From Paracoccus saliphilus (GTDB taxonomy: Bacteria; Pseudomonadota; Alphaproteobacteria; Rhodobacterales; Rhodobacteraceae), in NCBI GenBank assembly GCA_003255745.1, contig QKYL01000146.1:97537-161536 (forward strand): DNA of 64,000 bases, in the 5' to 3' direction. Shown one piece after another: positions 59,662 to 64,000 of this stretch. The stretch's first letter is position 1. Each line of letters starts with the position of its first letter. The notes under the pieces were generated by a model that was not told where the DNA came from, did no database searches, and worked only from the letters and a program-made list of their open reading frames with translations. The position numbers and the translations under genes are program-made.

Positions 59662-60315
59662 TCAGGCCGAGGTCAGGTGCCGCAGGCCGTGGGTCACGTC
59701 CGCCCGCACCGCCAGCCGCAGCGCCGGTTCGTCGCCCGCCCGCAGCGCCGCCAGGATCATGCGGTGATGCCGCGGCGGCTCGTTGCGCTTGACGCGGCCA
59801 TAAAGCGCCCGCATCGTCGGCCCCAGCTGCAGCCAGATCGTTTCCAGCACGGCCAGCATCGCCGGCGCCTGCGCGCGCAGGTACAGCATCCGGTGAAAAT
59901 CCAGGTTGCAGCGGATATAGCCCACCGCATCGTGACGCTCGACCGCGTCGGCGATCCGCCCGTTCATGGTCGCCAGCCGGTCGATCAGCGCGAAATGCGC
60001 GCGCGGCAGGGCGCGGGCCGCCAGTTCGGGCTCGATCAGCGCGCGAAGGGCGGCCAACTCCTCGATCCGCTCGTCGGACAGGGCCGGGGTGGCGACGCGC
60101 CCGGATCCGGACAGGGTCAGCGCGCCTTCTGCCACAAGCCGCCGGACGGCTTCGCGCGCAGGGGTCATCGACAGGTGGTGATCGCGGGCGATCCCGCGCA
60201 GCGTCAGCGCCTTGCCCGGCGGCAGTTCGCCCAGCATGATCTGGCTGCGCAGGCTGCGGTACAGGCGTTCATGCGCGGTGGGGTCGGTGGATCGGGCGGC
60301 GCTCATGAGCCTCAT
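59662..60315 (-). CDS. GntR family regulator with FCD ligand-binding domain
   Basis: A 217-residue dimeric repressor-type regulator. Winged helix (about 14-80): HERLYRSLRSQIMLGELPPGKALTLRGIARDHHLSMTPAREAVRRLVAEGAL (landmarks LPPG, TPAREAVRRL). The FCD helical bundle follows, with metal/ligand histidines in NLDFHRMLY, HHRMILAALRAGDE and ADVTHGLRHL. It may regulate the dioxygenase gene next downstream, inferred from position. Effector unknown. ATG 60315 or 60306. Confidence 0.9.
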   Translation of the reverse strand: MRLMSAARSTDPTAHERLYRSLRSQIMLGELPPGKALTLRGIARDHHLSMTPAREAVRRLVAEGALTLSGSGRVATPALSDERIEELAALRALIEPELAARALPRAHFALIDRLATMNGRIADAVERHDAVGYIRCNLDFHRMLYLRAQAPAMLAVLETIWLQLGPTMRALYGRVKRNEPPRHHRMILAALRAGDEPALRLAVRADVTHGLRHLTSA

Positions 60316-60337
60316 GTGATCACAAACCGGCCGGCCG

Positions 60338-61033
60338 TCAATCGCGGAACTGCCACAGCATCAGTTCTCCGCCATGGGCCTTCAGCCAGGCGCGCTGCGG
60401 TGCATGGCCGGGCATTAGCGCCTCGACCTGCGCCCAGAAGCGGGCCGAATGGTCCATATGCGCCAGATGCGCGACCTCGTGGGCGGCGACATAGTCAAGC
60501 ACCGGCCCCGGCGCCATCGCCAGACGCCACGAGAACATCAGCCGGCCATCATGCGTGCAACTGCCCCACCGCGACCGCGTGTCCCGCAGCACAAGGGCGC
60601 GATAGGGGCGGCCCAAAGCGGCGCTGAAGCGGTCACAAGCGGCGCGCAGCCGATCCGCCGCCAGATGCTTCAGCCATGCGGCCGCGATCGGGCCCGCGGA
60701 ACGCCCCTGCGGGATCAGCAGCGTGTCGCCCTGCACCTGTGGCCTGCGCACCTCGGCCGGTGTCAGCCGCAGCAGCTGCCCTTCGACCGGCAGCAGGGCG
60801 CCCGGTACCGCGACCTGCCGTGCGGGCAGCCGGGCGACGGCCTGGTGCAGCCAGGCGCGGCGGGATTCGGCAAAGGCCCGCCCCTCCCGTTCGGGGACAT
60901 GCGCCGGCAGCGTCAGGATCACGCCCGATCCGTCGCGCGGCACCCGCAGCGTCATGCGCCGCGCACGGGGCGAACGTCTCAGCCGCACCGTCAGCCCGTC
61001 TTGAAGGATGATCCGCTGATCGACGCTTGCCAT
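60338..61033 (-). CDS. YgjP/M48-like zinc metallopeptidase domain protein
   Basis: A 231-residue protein of the YgjP (DUF45) family. The zinc motif is VAAHEVAHLAHMDHSARFW (HExxH, with the third ligand following), after LRDTRSRWGSCTHDGRLMFSWRL, a strict landmark of the family. The N-terminal part LRRSPRARRMTLRVPRDG is also typical. Members are annotated variously as metal hydrolases; activity is unproven. Start 61033 is chosen since a longer frame runs into the promoter region. 22 bp from the GntR gene start. Confidence 0.85.
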   Translation of the reverse strand: MASVDQRIILQDGLTVRLRRSPRARRMTLRVPRDGSGVILTLPAHVPEREGRAFAESRRAWLHQAVARLPARQVAVPGALLPVEGQLLRLTPAEVRRPQVQGDTLLIPQGRSAGPIAAAWLKHLAADRLRAACDRFSAALGRPYRALVLRDTRSRWGSCTHDGRLMFSWRLAMAPGPVLDYVAAHEVAHLAHMDHSARFWAQVEALMPGHAPQRAWLKAHGGELMLWQFRD

Positions 61034-61129
61034 GCCCGCCCCGGCCTGCCAGATAAAGCCTTTGACACCCTCAGGCCGCTGTGGCAGGGGGTCGCCCGGT
61101 TTCCCTAATCGCGGCTGAAGGAGATTACC

Positions 61130-61447
61130 ATGCCCAAAGAGGAATGGGGCACGAAGCGCCTGTGCCCGCATTGCGCGACGCGCTTTTATGACCTGAAGAA
61201 CGACCCGATGACCTGCCCCGCCTGCGGCAACCAGTTCACGCGGGACAGCCTGACCGACGGTCGCGGCAAGACGCTTGTCACCGAAAAGACCGCCGTGCGG
61301 CCCGATGACGACGAACTGGTCGATGACGAAGAGGACATCGCCGACGAGGCCGGCGAACTGGACGACGACCTGCTGGAAGAGGACGATGACGACGGCGACG
61401 TGTCGCTGGACGACATCGCCGATGTCGCCGGCGACGAGGAAGAATAA
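61130..61447 (+). CDS. FYDLN-acid domain protein (TIGR02300 type)
   Basis: A 105-residue protein. The N-terminal half is a small zinc-ribbon-like domain, EWGTKRLCPHCATRFYDLKNDPMTCPACGNQF, with two CxxC pairs and the FYDL(N/K) motif. The C-terminal half is almost all Asp and Glu. The family is found in alphaproteobacteria and has no known role. The acidic tail suggests binding to a basic partner or calcium, which is inference. Followed by a strong terminator. Confidence 0.85.
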   Translation: MPKEEWGTKRLCPHCATRFYDLKNDPMTCPACGNQFTRDSLTDGRGKTLVTEKTAVRPDDDELVDDEEDIADEAGELDDDLLEEDDDDGDVSLDDIADVAGDEEE

Positions 61448-61452
61448 GAACA

Positions 61453-61478
61453 AGGGCCGCGCCGAAAGTCGCGGCCCT
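61453..61478 (+). terminator. Terminator after the FYDLN-acid gene
   Basis: Stem agggccgcg/cgcggccct (61453-61461, 61470-61478) with an 8-nt loop, then tttt. Confidence 0.85.
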
Positions 61479-61602
61479 TTTCGGTGGCGGTACCAAGATC
61501 CCAAGCGACAGCCCGCGCGCTGCCCTCTCCCTGCGGCTCGGCTCCGGCGCCCCTTCCCCGTCCGGCCACGAAAAAATCTGGGGTCGCCTGTCGATTTTCC
61601 GC

Positions 61603-61631
61603 TTGCACCCCTCAGCTACCGCCCATATAGA
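61603..61631 (+). promoter_or_regulatory. Sigma-70-type promoter of tRNA-Ala
   Basis: TTGCAC at 61603-61608 and TATAGA at 61626-61631, 17 bp apart, place a start near 61640, about 35 nt before the tRNA. Matches the housekeeping consensus. Confidence 0.6.
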
Positions 61632-61673
61632 CCCCACACGCGGCGGCGCTGAGGCGCTTCGCAGACCTCCGGT

Positions 61674-61749
<76 letters not shown>

Positions 61750-61881
61750 GTATAGACTTTCCCTTAGAGAATAGTAACTTACGCGGAAATCACTGCCTAG
61801 CTGCCTAGGTCATTCTGCCTATGCTCCGGAGGGCAAGAGACCAGCCCTTCGAATCTGTGCAGCGAAACATTCCGGCGCTGT

Positions 61882-62925
61882 TCAGGCCCGCGACACCTTG
61901 ATGAGGCCCAGCTTCACGGCTTCCCGGTAGCTGAGTTCATTGTGCCCCGGCAGGGTCAGCAGGATTTGCCCGCTGTCCTGATGCTTCCGGTGGGGAACGC
62001 CAGCCGCCTTGAGTGCGTCCGTGACGGCCTCCGGGTCGATTACGTCCAGCCCTTGGGTGAACCGCTGGGCCAGCCCGTCGAAGCCTGAAGGGTCGTTGTG
62101 CATCACGATATCGCGCACTGCCTTCTGCATCTCGCGGCCCATGCGGGAGTCGGTGTTGATAAAGTCCCCGAACATGTCAGCATCATGGACGCCCAGCGTG
62201 CCGACACGATCCATCACCGCATCATAGAAGCCCCCGTGAACGGTCTCGATCTGGCGGGCCAATTCGCCAGGGTCGGCCCCTGACCGCTGCGCCATGCATT
62301 CGATCATCTCCGGGTCAATGCTGCCGGTCTCCACCACGGCATTGATGGCGGCCATCTGGATGTCCTGCGAGAGCGTCCCGCACAGGGCGGTCATGGCCTC
62401 CTCGCCGCTGTCGCTGATGCGGAAGGACTCGGCCTCGGACGGTGCCGCCTCCTGGTCACCTTCAGGCCTCCTCTGCGGGTTGCCCTGCGGCTGGCTGTCG
62501 CTGGCCCCGGCCCGGTCGCTCCCGGCTTCGCTGCTAAAAGAGAAGGTCCCGTCAGCGTTACGCGTCACAAAGCCGAGTTGCGCGGCCATGTCTAGGGAGA
62601 CCCCGCCGACGCCCGGGAGGTTCACCTTGTCGGTGCCTCTGTAGGCGCGATCTATGACGGGGTGGCCCCTGTCGTTGCGAACGGTGCGCTCGATGCCCTC
62701 GCCTCGGGCAAGGTCGGAGGTGCTGCGCCATTGCCCCTCCCGGCTGGGCGTCTTGATCGCCTCCTTCTGGCCGGTCTGCTCGTTCGTGCGGAACGCGATC
62801 TCGCCACCCTTGTAGCGGTCGGCCTGACGTGGAGGTGACTGTTCAGGGTTGGCCAGCGGCGACTTGAATGAGGAAATGTCCCCGCGCTCGAATGTACCGG
62901 TACTGGGATTGAAGGTGTTTGCCAT
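61882..62925 (-). CDS. Unknown protein of a phage-like or other mobile region
   Basis: A 347-residue soluble protein with no recognised family. The N-terminal 60 residues are polar and of low complexity (SPLANPEQSPPRQADRYKGG). The middle has GVGGVSLDMAAQLGFVTRN, then a Gln/Glu/Ser/Pro-rich linker (about 155-185). The C-terminal half (about 190-347) is helical and acidic and ends LPGHNELSYREAVKLGLIKVSRA-like (quoted in part). The layout (disordered head, acidic helical body) resembles phage scaffold or structural accessory proteins, but this is only impression. Start MANTFNPS at 62925. It is minus strand, between tRNA-Ala and a 105-nt hairpin. Confidence 0.6.
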   Translation of the reverse strand: MANTFNPSTGTFERGDISSFKSPLANPEQSPPRQADRYKGGEIAFRTNEQTGQKEAIKTPSREGQWRSTSDLARGEGIERTVRNDRGHPVIDRAYRGTDKVNLPGVGGVSLDMAAQLGFVTRNADGTFSFSSEAGSDRAGASDSQPQGNPQRRPEGDQEAAPSEAESFRISDSGEEAMTALCGTLSQDIQMAAINAVVETGSIDPEMIECMAQRSGADPGELARQIETVHGGFYDAVMDRVGTLGVHDADMFGDFINTDSRMGREMQKAVRDIVMHNDPSGFDGLAQRFTQGLDVIDPEAVTDALKAAGVPHRKHQDSGQILLTLPGHNELSYREAVKLGLIKVSRA

Positions 62926-62981
62926 AGGTGAATTGGTCCTTGATGATCTTGGAATTGCGGGGGTGTTGAAGTGAAGCGGCA

Positions 62982-63086
62982 AGGGGCCGCCTCAGGAGGG
63001 CCGTGGGGTGGCCGTGCGAAAGGTCGGGGGGTGATGCTCTGAGGTTCCCCTGACGGTCGCCCCACGGTCTACCAGAGGCGGCCCCT
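62982..63086. repeat. 105-nt nested three-stem inverted repeat (candidate structured RNA)
   Basis: Outer arms aggggccgcctc (62982-62993) and gaggcggcccct (63075-63086) pair perfectly over 12 bp. Inside, ccgtgggg (63001-63008) pairs with ccccacgg (63060-63067), and gtcggggg (63023-63030) with cccctgac (63047-63054, one G-U). The stems nest exactly. It fills the gap between two minus-strand genes. No U-tract, so an ordinary terminator is not the best reading. Confidence 0.6.
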
Positions 63087-63092
63087 AGGGTG

Positions 63093-63425
63093 TCAGTTGA
63101 GGGCGTCGAAGGTGCGGCTCTGCGCTACCATCTGGTCGCGCCGTTCGGCGGCATCTTGGGCAAATTGGCGGGCGTCATGGCGGGACCGCTGAAGGTCGGC
63201 GGACTGTTCGGCGTTGGTGGAGGCGCTGAGGTTATAGCGGCGCAAGTTCAATGAGTCGCCGTCGATGAACCCGGCGCGCTGGTTTGGACCGAGGCCCAGG
63301 ATGAGACGTGCGACGGGCACCTTCTGGGTTGCCGCTTGGCGCTTCATCGGCATGGCGGTGTAAACATAGACGCCGTGGAAGGTATCGACTCCCTGCCAAA
63401 GACCATTGGCACCGATTTCCTGCAT
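63093..63425 (-). CDS. HNH/AP2-like protein, C-terminal part (degenerate, behind an in-frame TAG)
   Basis: A 110-residue frame. VPVARLILGLGPNQRAGFIDGDSLNLRRYNLS matches the phage HNH/AP2 pattern (HRxILGL, vDHingd.LdNRr.NLR; quoted in parts) but the metal-binding His residues are changed: HR to AR and DH to GF. The rest is a polar helical tail (ADLQRSRHDARQFAQDAAE). It is in the same frame as the gene just upstream, from which a single TAG (63432-63434) parts it. It may be the second half of one broken gene, or be translated from the ATG at 63425. Confidence 0.55.
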   Translation of the reverse strand: MQEIGANGLWQGVDTFHGVYVYTAMPMKRQAATQKVPVARLILGLGPNQRAGFIDGDSLNLRRYNLSASTNAEQSADLQRSRHDARQFAQDAAERRDQMVAQSRTFDALN

Positions 63426-63431
63426 CTCAAT

Positions 63432-63731
63432 CTAATCGACCGCATCGACCTTTGCGAACATCGTGCGGTTGCGGTTGAGGCAGACAGAGAGACCATGCTG
63501 GCCATAGTTGCGGTCGAAGAAGGCGCGCGGGCGGCGTTGCTGGCGGAGGCGCGAGACGCGAGCCAGGGAAGCGCCTGTCAGGTGGGCAGTGGCTTCCAGG
63601 TCGATCAGGGCGCAGTAGTCCTCGAAGTCGTTGCAACCGAGGGCGCGGGCGCGGGCGGGAATGAGGTCAGCGAGGGCGACGGGCTGCGGCTGCGGCTGGA
63701 TGGTCAGGGCGTGGCGGAGGATGGCGTTCAT
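63432..63731 (-). CDS. N-terminal part of the HNH/AP2-like gene, ends at in-frame TAG
   Basis: A 99-residue frame: LADLIPARARALGCNDFEDY, a Lys/Arg-rich RVSRLRQQRRPRAFFDRNYG, then RTMFAKVDAVD and stop. The last strand (AKVD) is the usual first strand of phage HNH/AP2 proteins (cKVDpeDye), which would continue in the same frame after the TAG. So this is probably the 5' half of one gene truncated by a nonsense change. No strong ribosome site at the ATG 63731. Confidence 0.5.
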   Translation of the reverse strand: MNAILRHALTIQPQPQPVALADLIPARARALGCNDFEDYCALIDLEATAHLTGASLARVSRLRQQRRPRAFFDRNYGQHGLSVCLNRNRTMFAKVDAVD

Positions 63732-64000
63732 AGTGATGTCACTTTCTGAGCATGAAAAGGCCCTGTCAGGGTGAACCTGCGGGGCGCGTGTTAGGGTGTT
63801 GTCCGAGTGGTGGGAGAGGGTGGAGCCGGTGGCGGAGGCTCAGGTCGGCCGAAAGGCGGGAACCTCAAGCTGTCCCTCAGGGGGAACATGATCTCAGCCC
63901 TTGGGCATTGTTGCAGAATTCGGCATTGAAGCAGGGCTTTCCTTACCCCGTTAAAGCTTAAGGCCACGCGCTCGATCTCGGCAGTGCCGCGTGCGTTGAA
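63732..64000. other. Non-coding edge; possible insertion-sequence end near 63903
   Basis: About 270 bp with no credible gene. At 63903 the run gggcattgttgcagaattcgg resembles the terminal inverted repeats of some insertion sequences (GGC..TGTTGCA type); the rest would lie beyond the window. Weak evidence. Confidence 0.25.

Overview
The window looks like a chromosomal segment of a high-GC alphaproteobacterium of the Rhodobacterales, most like Paracoccus. This rests on the gene content (glcDEF, a FYDLN-acid protein, a cysteine-free HemB, an F1-only atp operon, H-type lectin) and on protein style; no database search was possible. Almost all of it is coding, with short spacers and many ATGA/TTGA overlaps.

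Layout. 1-11.9 kb is an exopolysaccharide locus. It holds a BY-kinase-like protein with a broken P-loop, an ExoY-type priming transferase, two GT2 glycosyltransferases, an O-antigen ligase/polymerase, a secreted GH16 glycanase, an acyltransferase, a Wzx-type flippase and a phosphoribosyltransferase-HAD fusion. Together these could prime, extend, acylate, flip, polymerise and trim a polysaccharide. 12-16.4 kb holds an Hsp20 and glcDEF (glycolate oxidase). 16.4-25 kb holds small membrane proteins, an MFS exporter, two hydrolase/lipoprotein genes, zapA with a coiled-coil partner, a BCCT osmolyte transporter and a KtrAB-like potassium system. 25-38.8 kb is housekeeping: hisBH, a class IV aminotransferase homolog, adenine deaminase, cmk, a LuxR-type regulator, rpsB-tsf, eda, an MFS carrier, xseA, purD and prs. 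38.8-50 kb holds an isomerase/hydrolase pair, an H-type lectin protein, atpHAGDC, a methyltransferase divergent from gloB, and clpA. 50.2-51 kb is a scar of two decayed transposases. 51.2-61.5 kb holds pabC-pabB-mfd, hemB, a YSC84 lipoprotein, a Tat-exported intradiol dioxygenase, a GntR regulator, a zinc peptidase and a FYDLN protein.

At 61.67 kb lies tRNA-Ala(GGC) with a clear promoter. Downstream the character changes: a 347-residue protein with no recognisable family, a 105-nt nested hairpin, an HNH/AP2-like gene interrupted by an in-frame TAG, and a possible insertion-sequence end at the window edge. This looks like the edge of a phage-like or other mobile element next to the tRNA gene.

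Most notable observations: the nested hairpin and TAG-split HNH-like gene beside tRNA-Ala; a class IV aminotransferase homolog with Asn where the PLP lysine should be, against a normal paralogue 25 kb away; two interlocked perfect inverted repeats with pseudoknot topology after the LuxR gene; the PRTase-HAD fusion in the polysaccharide locus; and the BY-kinase-like protein without a functional Walker A motif.
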